The notes under the pieces are model-generated. The model saw nothing but the letters and a program-made list of their open reading frames with translations, ran no database searches and was not told where the DNA came from. DNA of 64,000 bases from Apiotrichum sp. Y4204 (taxonomy: Eukaryota > Basidiomycota > Tremellomycetes > Trichosporonales > Trichosporonaceae), in assembly GCA_025531455.1 (NCBI GenBank), contig JAMYHL010000012.1, positions 310,001 through 374,000 of the forward strand, given 5' to 3'. Position numbers and translations under genes: made by a program. This document shows positions 30,981 to 41,869 of this stretch, in pieces. Positions within the stretch are counted from its first letter, which is position 1; each line of letters starts with the position of its first letter.

Positions 30981-32829
30981 TCATGGCTCGGCGGCTCCGT
31001 CGGCCTGTACTGCGAGTCTGTCGGCCTGTACTGCGAGTCCGTCGACCTGGTCTGCGAGTCCGGCGACCTGCGCCGCCCCTTCCTGCTGCACGCCCCATTC
31101 TGGGCCGAGCATCGCGTTCGCAGTACCCTTGGTCTCGTCGAGGAGCATCGCGGCGGACGCAATGCCGTCTACCGGGAGACGGAGGCGACCCCCGGGAACG
31201 GGCACCGCGTCCGGGAGGTATCCGGCCTGTTGCAGTGCGGTCGCCTGGTCCCTGTATGTGAGCGGGAGGATGACCCGTCAGGACTCATGACGACTCACCA
31301 CCAGATGTGCTCGTTGTACAGCCTGTCACCGCGGATGTTGACCACAGCCATCATGGGAATCTCGAGCTTGTTTCCGCTCGCGGGTACGCCGGGGAGGAGC
31401 CAGTCGATGGGCTTGTCGTGCGTGCAGCGATAGACAAATTCGTCGACGACACGGTCGGCGCCAATGGTGCGCGAGACGGTCACGAGCTCTGCGTCTGCGG
31501 GGTTGCTGATGTCAGCGAGGGCTGTGAGAAGCAGAGCTAGCAGAGGTAGCGACATGTTGCCACTCGCCACTCATCACTGTCGATGAAAACGGCGGTCACA
31601 CGAGCATCAGACGCCGCGGATCCGCGGACGCGCGGCTCTTCCGCGGGTGGCCACATACCTGAAGATAAAGTGGTCGCGATAGAAGGTGGAGAGCTCCTCG
31701 CGTCCAACGCCACCCGTCATTGTGGGAACGTGGTTGACATACGGCTCGGCCTGGGGTCAGCACTGCGGGCCGCGGGGGAGCTTCGCGGGTGCTTCGGTAA
31801 CGCTGTCGCGAACCCGCCCTCGCGAAGGCGAAGCGCTGCGTTTGCACTCGCAGGCGCAGGTGCAGGCGCTCGGGCGCTGACTCACGACCATGGTTCCCAT
31901 CGTCTTGGCGACGCTGCGCTCCACAAACTCGTAGTAGCAGTGTTCGTCCCAGATCGCCTCGAGGTCAAAGTGCGGCCCGTGGAGGTGGCGGCGGAGGAAC
32001 GTGAGGGAGCGGGTGTGTGCGCGCGCGGCGTCTGTTGGCGAGTACGCATTGGGTCCGCTCGAGGGAATGACAAAGTAGGCCGAGTCGGCGCCATATGTGT
32101 ACAGCTTGACCTGGGGCACCTCGGCGTTGCCGCCCATGAGCATCGACGGACCGCCATTCACGTCGTCGTCGTGAGAGTACAGCGACTCGGCGTCGCCACG
32201 GATACGCTCGGGAATGTGCGCGAGTGATGGCACGGGAGGGTAGGACGGCGCACTGCCGTGGCTGATCAGGCAGACGAACGCCGGCGTGGTCGGCATGGCG
32301 GCGATGACGGCCTCAAGCGCTGCGGGGTCGTATACTGCCGTTAGCAGTTGTAACTGATTGCCAAGCCGAGGCAGACAGGGCGGCTCCCAATGCAAGGAGG
32401 ACGATTCGCCAGCCACCGATAAGAACCACCACTCTTCCTCCACTCACCGAGCAGACCAAAGCGGTTATCGCCCTCGACAAGGGGGCTCGCCTCGAGGGCG
32501 GCGAGCCCCACGCCAAGAGCAGCCTGGATGTCCGTGTCCGAGCCGAGCTGGATACCGACGACGCCGAAGCCCTCCTCGGCCCACTTCTGCACGGGGTCCG
32601 GATCAAGAGGCGTGCGCAGCCCCTTCTTCGCGTGTGGCCTGAGCGAGAGGCGCGGCGCCTGGACAATCACCAGTCCCGGGCCAGTACCGCGGCGCGTGAG
32701 GGGTGGCTGGAAGACACAGCCGCGCAGCGCGAGCGCGACGGGAGCAGCGGAGGGCAGCGGCACCGCCTGCTCGGATACCGAGGCGGGGTCGTAGTGTGTC
32801 GGCGCGCGGTCGCCGTTGTTCGACGTCAT
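30981..32829 (-). CDS. Dienelactone-hydrolase-like / SnoaL-like (NTF2 fold) protein
   Basis: Five exons (32448-32829, 31886-32334, 31659-31750, 31299-31505, 30981-31251) give 466 aa. The N-terminal half (GPGLVIVQAP, FVCLISHGS, GADSAYFVIPSS) resembles fungal carboxymethylenebutenolidase-type proteins. The C-terminal half is a SnoaL-like fold: AEPYVNHVPTMTGGVG, FYRDHFIFSNPADAELVTVS, DEFVYRCTHDKPIDWLLPGV, then LYNEHIWWDQATAL. I recall this pairing in many ascomycetes and basidiomycetes, but the reaction is not established and I see no clear Cys-Asp-His triad. The tail from about residue 440 is a heptad-like repeat (LADQVDG, LAVQADR, LAVQADG) encoded by a 21-nt minisatellite. No signal peptide is present. 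Confidence 0.8.
30999..31061. repeat. 21-nt coding minisatellite
   Basis: Three 21-nt units of type GTCGGCCTGTACTGCGAGTC, plus a fourth diverged one, lie in frame at the end of the SnoaL-like gene. Each gives seven residues (LAVQADR-like). Confidence 0.85.
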
Positions 32830-34350
32830 CGGCGTGTGAAGAGGTGTACAGTAGTGGAGGTGGGAAGAGTGGTGGGAGACGGGGATGAGAGTGAGAATAA
32901 ATAGAATGTCGGGCGCTACTGCGGTTTTGTTGTGTAGTCTGGTGGCGCGTCGAGCAGTGCGAGCAGTGCGAGCGGTGCGTATGGCAAAGTGTTGAGATGC
33001 AACATGCGCTGCGACCTGCCTCGTGAGCTGTACAAGCTGTAATGCATGCACGTTGTAGTGGCTGCAGGTGGCTGCAGTGGGTCAGTGGGTCTCGTCTCGA
33101 CAGCAAAGGCGGAGGTCGTGGGGGAGGACCGGTGGGGGCGATGGATGTCTTCGAATGACGACAACAGTGGCTGCGAACCCGGGAATGTGGAGGCCGCAGG
33201 TTGCTCGTTTTGCTCGCTCGACGAGACCGAACTCCAAACCGAGCTCAACGCTGTCGAGACTCGAAGACACCGAGCAGGGCCAGTGGAAAGCCAAGCAACC
33301 GAGCAATGCAAGGAGGACTAGTCCACAGCATGCATACGCTGCCCGTCGCCACTGAATCCTTGTCTTGTCACTTGTCTTGTCCGCTTGATGTCACTACTGG
33401 CATCCAGGATCATGTCGGCGTCCTGGGAATCCTGGGAATCTCACGTGTCCACCCCCACACCCACTCTTCGCGGATAAGGTTACAAGGTTTGCCTCGACCC
33501 CCCGAGAAGCAGTCGGGACCCCGAGATGGTGGATGCAGGAAGCCCAGACGCGAGCGCGCGGACGGACAATGCATCGTGCGCAAGCTCGGTACGTCAGATG
33601 TCTTAGTCTTGTCAGTCGCTGTTGCAACCCTTGTCGTCAGTGGCCCCAGTGATCCAGTGACTCGCGCCGAGAACAATGGAGGGCAGTGGCGCAGTGGGCC
33701 AGGAGGTGCATTGCTGCATCCTTGCATCGTTTGCATCCCTTGTGTTGATTCTTGCCCCCGACAGTAACTCTGGAACTCGAGCTGCTCTCGCATCGTGTTT
33801 TCACCCTGCAGGGCTCGTCGGATGTAGTGGACTGCAACTTCGTCGAGTTCCTGCTGCCTGCTATACTGTCGCGCCTCGTCCTTGACAATCGTGTTCACCT
33901 GAGCTCGTCATGAATGAGTTTATTATCAGTCCGAGATCGAGGACCCGAGAGGCCGAGAACGGGTTCGCAAATGGGCCAGTTGGGGCAGAGTGTGCGGCAT
34001 ATTCACGTCACCGTGGGTCAGCTCGAGTGTCCGTCATGATCATGTCGGAGATGGGCAGCTGGGCAGGCGTTGGGTTAGACACATGGCGGAGGTCTGAGCG
34101 AATGTGGGAAACTGGGAGACTGCAGTGTTGCACAAGGTAGGATACACACACTGCATGCAACGCGTCACTGCGCGGTGTGCAACACACGCAATGCACGGTC
34201 ACGGTCAAACACATCGCGCATAATGGACGACTCGCCGGCATCGCGATCAGATTGCCCTTCGTCGCCGTGCCACACTCCTGGGGGTCCCACCTCCCTCCAT
34301 CACACCTTGAACAGCGGTATTGTCCTCCTCGATCCATTCCCCATCTCACA
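32830..34350. other. 1.5-kb divergent intergenic region
   Basis: This spacer separates the minus-strand SnoaL-like gene and the plus-strand tail-anchored gene. Short ORFs occur on both strands (up to 188 codons at 33201-33767) but overlap one another, use unbiased codons and show no motif. A CTTGTCTTGTCACTTGTCTTGTCC repeat-like stretch is split around 33360-33384. I cannot support a gene, though a non-coding transcript is possible. Confidence 0.45.
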
Positions 34351-35896
34351 ATGTTCGTGCCGCGCGCAGCATTCTACAACAACAATTCTCCGGGGCGAGA
34401 CCCTCTCCCGGCAGGCGCAACCGCCACCGCAACCGCAGCCTCAGCCGCAGCCGCGATCTCGCCCGACTCTGCCCAGCCCACCTCGGCAACCACCACCACC
34501 TCCGCTTCTGCGCCGACCTCGGCCTCCGTCTCCTCCCCGCCCGCAACGCAGGTCCCTACACGCACACTAACAGTTTCGAACCGCCGCACAGCTGGATGGA
34601 CATTTCCCGTCGCCCCGCGGAGCAATACGGGTGGACCCGCAGGACCCGGACCACCGCCGACATCGCCGCCGGCGCGGCGGCGGAACATCTCCGCGTCGTC
34701 GTCCTCCCCGCCGCTTGCGCCGCGCTCCCCGCCATATTCTCCGCCATACTCCCCGTCGCAGGTATATGCGGCGCACCGGAGGCTCAGCAGCGCGAGCATG
34801 CCGCGCATCGGACCGACGCGGGGCGCGGCTGGACCAGCAGTCGCGGGAGGTGCGACCCTACAGCTCCCAGCTGAACTCGCGCCTCTCGATCGGCAGACTT
34901 CCGCGGTCAGCTCTAGCGCAATGTACAGCGTCGACGAGGAGTGTCCCCCGCTCGCAGCATCAGATATCGACCAGTGAGTTGCGCTTCTTACTCCGCACTG
35001 ACATTAGCCCACTACAGGCGCAGGTCGACCGGCTGATGGCAAAGTGCCGCGAGCACGAGCTGCGCTTCCGCTCCGCCAAGGCGTCGTTTGAGCACCGCGT
35101 GCTGACCGAATTTCCCTCGTTTCTGCACCAGCTGACACAGCTTGACGACCGCGCCGAGGTGAGCACGAAACCCATCTAGTGCTGACCCCAGCGCGCGACC
35201 GCCAGCATCTACGCGGCGATCAAGGCGTCCCGGCCCGAAATGCAGGCCAAGCTGCGGCAGATGGTGGAGCAGGGCGAGGCGGACGTCGAGACGATGCGCG
35301 AGCGCACGACGCCGTGGCGCGATGTCGTGGAGGGCGCGACTCCTCCCGAAGAGGATCCGAGTCCGGACGGGGATGCGATGAGCGCAAAGAGCGGGATGTA
35401 CGGCGGCGGCGTGGCGCTCACCCGTACGCGGAGCGGGGACAGCCGACGCATTCTCAAGATTGAGCGCATGCGCAGCCCCCTGCGCGACGAGGACACCGAG
35501 GCCCTCTCCCTCCTCGAACACTATGGCGAGGCTGTCGTGCGTATATGTTGGTCATGCGCCGCTCACACCAGATCCGCCACCTCTCGGACCAGATACAAAG
35601 CCTCAAGAGCCAGCTCAGCAACGAGGGGTTCCGGCGCTTCCTCATGATGCGCAGTGAGTCAAGAAGGAGGGCGGTCCCGGATGAGATGCCAGGTCCCGGT
35701 ACGACGAGCCGGAAGGCACCCCGCACGGCCTATCAGCGGAAGCGCAGAAGCCAACTGACACACAGCCGCGCTGACAATTGGCGTCCTCACGGCCATCTTT
35801 CTTTGCTTCTACGGCTTCCGCCGCGCGTCGCCCGCGGCGGCCCCCATGCCCGGTGTCATGCCCGCGCCCGCGCCGATGCCCGCCCCGACGCGGTAG
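34351..35896 (+). CDS. Tail-anchored hypothetical protein with coiled region
   Basis: Five exons (34351-34973, 35008-35158, 35192-35536, 35572-35653, 35766-35896) give 443 aa. The N-terminal 200 residues are Ala/Pro/Ser/Thr-rich and look disordered. A helical region follows (QVDRLMAKCREHELRFRSAKA, then RATASIYAAIKASRPEMQAKL and RHLSDQIQSLKSQLSNEG). One membrane helix (ALTIGVLTAIFLCFYGF) sits about 30 residues from the end and leaves a short Pro/Ala-rich tail, which suggests a C-tail anchor in an internal membrane. I do not recognise the family. The exon 2 acceptor is ATTAG at 35003-35007, since the nearby CTACAG would break the frame. Confidence 0.75.
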
Positions 35897-36359
35897 CCCC
35901 CCTTTTGTTGTTCCTCTTCTTCCGTGACTATTCCCGCCATCGTCCTATTCCCGGCCCGGAGTGTGAGTTTCCCGGCGAAAGTGGATAACAGCTGCCGTTC
36001 GTTGCTAACAGCAGACGCCCACATATCGCGATATCCTCTGCACCTCCTTGATCCCTATGCTCACGGATGCACCTAGACTGTCGACATCCATTCATTGTAT
36101 CACCACCATGTTAACGATTACTGCTATGACTGCCGTAGCAAAGCGAACGAAAAAGGGGCACGCGGGTCTGCGCGCGCACAGCGTGTATGGCAGAAGCGGG
36201 GTATCATACAAGTGCAGGGTGCAAACGGACGCACTGGCAAAGCCGGCGTGAATGTGTTGTGTAGTAGTACAGAAGCAATGGGCATGAGGTCGTTGGGTCG
36301 TGGGCAAGAGTAAGGAATCTACGCAGCTGGCTGGCGGCGCCAGCAACGCCTCCAATCAC
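35897..36359. other. Convergent 3' intergenic region
   Basis: This lies between two convergent stops. It contains the 3' regions of both genes and no supported gene. Confidence 0.5.
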
Positions 36360-37468
36360 TCAATTCCGATAGTAGTCCTTGTACTCTGCCCAGAGCTGCT
36401 CGAGGCTTGCGCCCGTCATCTCATACCACCAGTTGGGGCTATACCGTTCCGAGCGGAGGCGCGTGTCGATCATGCGCACAATGTCCGGGAACGGCCCGCG
36501 GCGCGCCTTGAGCGGCCGCGACGGGTCAAACCCGGGGCCGCCAGGGCGCTGGGGGACGGGTGGCGGCCGGTCGGCGCCGCCGGGGTACTGCGTCTGCATG
36601 GCCTGGCCACCGGGATTAGAGTACCCTGTCGACGTGGGTGTAGGAGCCTGCGTCGGCTGTCCCGGGAGCGCGTTGCGCGGCGACGTCTCGCCCATCAGCC
36701 AGCACAGGAAGAGCGCGCCGGAATCGTAGGCGTCCTCCCACCCGCGCTGCTCCTTGCCCTCGCCCGGCTTCTTCCAGTGCTTCGCGCCCAGGTTGCCCAT
36801 GTACCGCACGCTATCGGCGATCGACTCGGTGAGCCAGCTTGGCGCCGAGCCGCCGCCATCGTACTGCACAATGTGTACTAGCTCGTGCAGGACTGATGTC
36901 AGGGGGTATTGTTGCAAGGTCACTCACTGACGCCCTTGAATTCAAAGCAGCACCCGGCCTGGTCACGGCGCCCGCACTGAAAGTCGTTGAGAATGTTGCG
37001 CGCCCAACGGAGACTGATGGTGATGTCCGAGCCGCACGCCCATGCGAGGCCGTCCTCGTCCTTGAGGGCAATGTTGACGATGCGATGGCGCCACTGGGGC
37101 GGAGAGCCTGGGAGCGTGAGGCAGTGGCGCACAAAGATCATGGCATGGTACGCGACGCCGACGGGGTCGGGGAGGCACTCGAGGAAGAAGCGCGTCTGCT
37201 CGTTTGTTGCTGGGTCGGGGTGGGTAAACGAAAATACGAGCGAGCCTGGGGGCAGATTGCCAGGGTACGGCCACTGGATGGGTGTGAGTGCTGGACTGCT
37301 CCAGTCGGATGAGTAGCCCGTGGCAAGAAAGTACGACCTGCACGAGCCGCTCGGTGGTCGTGGCGGGCCGCCAAACACCTGTTGCGACTGCTTGTACTGC
37401 TGCTGCAGGGGCTTCATTGCCGCCTGTGCGTGGCCCTCGAACTTCTTGAACAGCTCGGTGAGACCCAT
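36360..37468 (-). CDS. Basic secretory protein (BSP) family zinc peptidase-like protein
   Basis: Two exons (36928-37468, 36360-36892) give 357 aa. The gluzincin-like motif HELVHIVQ (His183, Glu184, His187) followed by SAPSWLTESIADSVRYMG is the signature of the plant/bacterial BSP family. DITISLRWARNIL precedes it, and GALFLCWLMGETS and WWYEMTGASLEQLWAEYK follow. The family is thought to be metallopeptidases, but substrates are unknown. The N-terminus (MGLTELFKKFEGHAQAAMK) has no signal peptide, so an intracellular place is more likely than secretion. A Pro/Gly/Gln-rich insert of about 50 residues interrupts the C-terminal half. MGLTE could be N-myristoylated (inference). The intron is 35 nt. 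Confidence 0.85.
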
Positions 37469-38111
37469 GGTGGCGACGATGCGAGAGGCGAAGAGGGTGG
37501 GATGGTGGTGGCCTGATGCCAGTTCCTCGACCTTATACACTCGTTCGGCGAGTTATTGTGGTATTGTGGTCGCAGTTGATGCCTGGAATACGTCTCGGAT
37601 AGGACTCTCGGGAAGGCCGAGAGGGGGGGCGATGCGGGACCTGCGGAAGGACACAAGGCGGTCAGTGCCGTAGATAAGGTTGCCGGAGATGGTCCCGGTC
37701 GCGAGATACGAGGCAGAGAGAGATGTCGCGGGTGATGCGAGGCGAGAGAGACGGTGGATGTGGAGATGAGATGGAAGAAGAGATCGAAGCGGAAGAGATG
37801 GAATGGGATGGAGATGAAGATGGAGATGTGGGATACGAGTAGCTCGACGACAAATCGACCCCCCATGACCAAGAGAAGAGAAGCAAAAAAGGGAGACGTC
37901 ACAACCCCGGCAAGCCAGGCACATCCTATCCTAATCAAAACCTAATAACGTCATCGAGAATCCTAACAAAATCAATGTCGACCGGTCTGGTCATCTACTA
38001 GTCCCTTTCCTAATCCATTCCTAATCCCCACTTGCATTCCATTGTCCCTCCCCCGCCTCCACTTCTGTCGTCCTCACTGCTCTTGTCGATGTTGACAACT
38101 CTCAACCCACC
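37469..38111. other. Divergent promoter region with GATGGA-type purine tract
   Basis: This lies between the BSP-family and GH92 starts. From about 37745 to 37840 the plus strand is a purine tract with repeated GATGGA and GAAGA units. This gives a pyrimidine-rich leader on the minus strand. I see no gene. Confidence 0.5.
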
Positions 38112-41100
38112 ATGGAACGCAAGCGCCGCAGCTCCCCACCTCCCCATGGTGCAGCGCTCCCCCAACGACGGGGCGCAACGCCGCTCACAGCGCTGCTGTA
38201 CGCCGTCGCGATTGGCATCTCCCTCCTCCTCGTGCAGCGGCATGCCGACAGCTGGGCGCCGTACACGCGATACCTCCCCGTACCGCTACGAGACCTCCTG
38301 TGGCCCAGCTCCCAGCAGGCCCAGCAGGTGCCCCTCGCTGGCCCGCTCGCGGACGGGCACGCAGACTTTGGCGATGGCCGCGCGACGCGTGCGCGTGGCG
38401 CCTTCTGCGAGCCGGCCAGCCAGGCGCTCCGATATGTCAACGTCATGCTTGGAAACGGCGGGTACGTGTGGTGCATTACGCGCTGTGGTCCGATGTGGTC
38501 GGGGTGGTTGTCTGGGTTACCGCGATATTACTGCGATGCTGCGATATTCTGGGGATATGCAGTGTGCTGCCCTCATATCGGTGTGCTCGCCGATTCTGCT
38601 GCGCGCTGCGCACCTTCCATGCGGTGCATTGCGGCGGCCGCAAGTTGAGCATAAGCATGAGCATAAGCGCATAAGCGCATAAGCAGGTCTGGAGCGTTAG
38701 AAAGATGGAGCACACAAGCAACTGCCAAGCTGCATGGAGCGCTGTACCCTACGCCAAGCCGCAGCAATGCACCGCGCGGAGAGCAGTCCCTTCTGCGCAT
38801 TGAGACATACGCAAGCCGCAGCTTCCATGCGGTCTGCAATCTATCTCTGGCCTGTTGAACCTCCTCGTCCTTTTCTCAGGAAATAATGCTGACAGAGCAG
38901 TCCCGAGCCCAACCTGAGTGGAGGTGAGCACCCGCAATGAAACCAGGTACACCGCGTGGAGCCTCGTCTCGAAGCTCCGCGCTCCGAGTGATCGAGCCTT
39001 TCGATTGCGAGATACGAGATAGAAGACCCGCACTGGAGTCCCGCACGTCCCGAGGATTATCCGATATGGCTGATGCTGACGGCAGGCATGATTCCCGCCG
39101 TCGCGCCGCCGTTTGCGATGACGCGCTGGACGCCGCAGACCCGCCAAAACTGTGAGTCTTGAGGCGGAGTATTCGTGCGGGATAACTGCAAGATGTGAGG
39201 AATGCTTGTGGCCCGTATCCATGCAGACTGGGCACGTGGCCGCGCTACCAATGCAACCATCAATCAAGCTATGTGGCACCCGAGTGTGGCACCTAACGGC
39301 TCAGCGGCACTGACTCCCAGACGTCTCAATGTGCCCGTACAACCAGACGGACACGCACCTGCACGGCTTCATCGGGACGCACCAGCCAGCAGTGTGGATG
39401 GGCGAGAGCGGCCCCGCGCAGATCGCCGCAGGGCTGGGGCAGCTAATCGAGCGGGACTTTGAGAAGCGCGGGCTGCCATTCCGTCGGGGGGACGAGTACG
39501 CGAGCGCAAACTACTACCGGAACGTGCTGCAGGCTCCGGGGGGCGGAATCGAGGTCGAGATGAGTGCCAGTGAGTTGAAGAATCCGAATGGTGCTGACCG
39601 CAGCCTCGCGTGTCGGCCACCTCCGGTTCTCGTTCCACCCCATCAAGGACTCCCACGCACTGCCGCACGTCATCGTCGACGCCAGCCGCGCGACGATCAT
39701 CACCTCCGACCCGGCGAACATCACATATCCCCAGGGTGAGGTTAATGTGGACGAGGCGCGGAACGAGGTGTATGGGTGGAACGACGAGCGGCAGGACCAC
39801 ATCCTCGTCGGCGAGGAGCTCCCCGCCACAGGCTTCAAGGGATACTTTGTGGTGCGGTTTGACGCGCCTATTATCCTGTTTGGCGCGGATAGGGGCGACG
39901 AGACATTTGCTGGAGAAACGCGCCTGAGTGGCCGCGAGGTCTCGGCGTGGGTGGCATTCGACCCGCAGACGGCCGTCGTGAACGCCCGCGTGGGGGTAAG
40001 TTTCATCTCAGTCGAGCAGGCGCGGCGGAACCTCGACCTGGAGATCCCGGACGGCCAGACGCTCGAGGAGACGTCGCGCAGCACGCGGGCGCAGTGGGCG
40101 GAGAAACTCGACCGCCTGCGTATAACCGGGGCGAGCGCGCGGAACCGCACTGTCGCGTATACTGGCTTTGCGCACACGCTCGTGTATCCCTACGAAGTGT
40201 CTGAGAACACGGGAACGACGGAGAAGCCGGTGTGGAAGTACTATTCCGGGTACCTCGACGCCGTTGTTGACGGCATCTCCTACTCGGGCTATAGTATCTG
40301 GGACACGTTCCGTGCCGCTACCGCCTGGCAGCTCTTCACCGCCGGGGAGCGCGTCGGGGATATGGTCGCGTCCATGCTGCAGGACTACGTGCAGGGCGGG
40401 TGGCTGCCGATGTGGAAGAACATTGTCGAGACGAATATCATGGTCGGCACGCACGCAGACAGTGTGATTGCGCAGGCGATGAGTGCAGGCGTCACGGGCT
40501 TCGACTATGACCTTGCGTGGGAAGCCGTCCGCAAGGACGCGTTTACTCCCCCGGAGCGCGATACCGAGCTCACCTTTTTTGACCGCGAGGAGCACACACC
40601 CCAGGAAGTGCGGGCCGGACTCACAGAGTACATGCGCATCGGGTACGTCGCGGAAGACCTACATGCCGAGAGCGGGTCGCGGACGCTGGACTATGCGTGT
40701 GAGTGACAAGAACTCTGACAGCACGAATCCCATACTGACTTGCAGACGACGATCACGCCGCCGCCATTGTCGCATCGCATGTGGGCGCAAAGGCGGACGC
40801 CTCGCTGCTCGCGAAGCGCGCCAAGTCTTATCGTAACCTGTGGAATGAAGCCACAGGATTCATGGAGGCCCGCTTCTCGAACGGGTCATTTGCAGGGCCC
40901 GACGAAGGGTGGACCGAGGGCGACCATTGGGCGTACTCCTTGAACGTGATGCACGACGTGCCCGGGCTGATCGAGCTGATGGGCGGGAAAGAACGGTTCG
41001 TGGCCTTTCTCGACCGCCACTTTGCCGGCGGACACAACCTGCACACCAACGAGCCGAGCCACCACATTCCCTATCTGTATGCGTGGGCGGAGCCGGCCAA

Positions 41101-41524
41101 GGCGCAGGAGTGGGTACGCCGCATCGGCCGGGAGGAGCACAACCACACGGACATTGGTCTGAGCGGCGTGAGTTAATTTATCATACAAAGCTGACGGCAG
41201 AATGAGGACTGCGGCCAGATGTCCGCGTGGTACCTCTTCTCCATGCTGGGCTTCTACCCCGTCGACCCAGCGGGGGCGGTGTACGTCCTCGGCGCGCCGT
41301 TCTTTGACGCTGCGGAACTCGACCTCGGAGACGGGAAACAGATCGTAGTCAAGGCTCCCGGGGCGAGCAGGGGCAAGGTGTATGTCGCGGGCGTGCGCGT
41401 GAATGGCGCTCCGTGGCGGAGTATCGAGATCCCACACGCGACGCTCGCTGCTGGCGCCGAGATCGAGTTTGAGATGGCGGCCACGCCACAGAGCTGGCCG
41501 TTTATAGAACAGAAACAAAAGTAG
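38112..41524 (+). CDS. GH92 alpha-mannosidase, membrane-anchored
   Basis: Seven exons (38112-38461, 38901-38923, 39086-39151, 39321-39569, 39604-40698, 40746-41167, 41201-41524) give 842 aa. GH92 enzymes are calcium-dependent exo-alpha-mannosidases. Conserved blocks are RYVNVMLGNGGPEPNLSGGM, APPFAMTRW, YNQTDTHLHGFIGTHQPAVW, SGYSIWDTFRA, GGWLPMWKNI, EPSHHIPYLY and NEDCGQMSAWY. Residues about 24-41 (LTALLYAVAIGISLLLVQ) form a signal anchor after a short basic head, so the enzyme is probably type II in the secretory path. Exon 2 has only 23 nt; without it the GNGG...GGM block cannot be joined in frame. Introns 1 and 2 (439 and 162 nt) are long for the window. Confidence 0.93.
38641..38685. repeat. 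GCATAA-type short repeat
   Basis: The motif GCATAAGC recurs about five times with 6- to 9-nt spacing inside the first intron of the GH92 gene. Confidence 0.75.
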
Positions 41525-41869
41525 AAAACAATGTACAGGTGCTGGTGTGATCGGCAGTGATCGGTTGGGTATATCCGGGATAAATCAATCCATGACGTCA
41601 TCTCGGCGTGCGGAAGTGGCCAGATCCCGGGCCCGAAAAGTGTAGGGAGGCAGGAATGAGATGCGGGTTGTCACCTGATGACGAGGGCCCGCAAAGCCGA
41701 GGCGAACAAATTACTAACGACGAGGCTAACAACAGCAAGCGCAAAATGTAATGAATAGCAAGCAGGTAGGGAGAATGGATACCCGGGGAGCCAAGAGAAG
41801 TAGGGAACGAAAAGGACGTTCCGCTACTCTTCACTCTTCACATCTCATTCCACCACCATTCCCCCCACC
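41525..41869. other. Spacer between GH92 and GH15 genes
   Basis: These are tandem genes 345 bp apart. The last 60 bases are C/T/A-rich leader. Nothing else is seen. Confidence 0.5.

Noticed and set aside
31000..31060. CRISPR-like array
   Set aside because: The units are directly adjacent without spacers, in frame within a coding exon, and the genome is fungal.
33201..33767. A 188-codon plus-strand ORF in the 32.8-34.3 kb spacer
   Set aside because: No domain, no codon bias, and competing frames on both strands; there is no support beyond openness.
35008..35017. CTACAG as the acceptor for exon 2 of the tail-anchored gene
   Set aside because: It gives an early TGA. The ATTAG acceptor at 35007 keeps the frame and the helical region.
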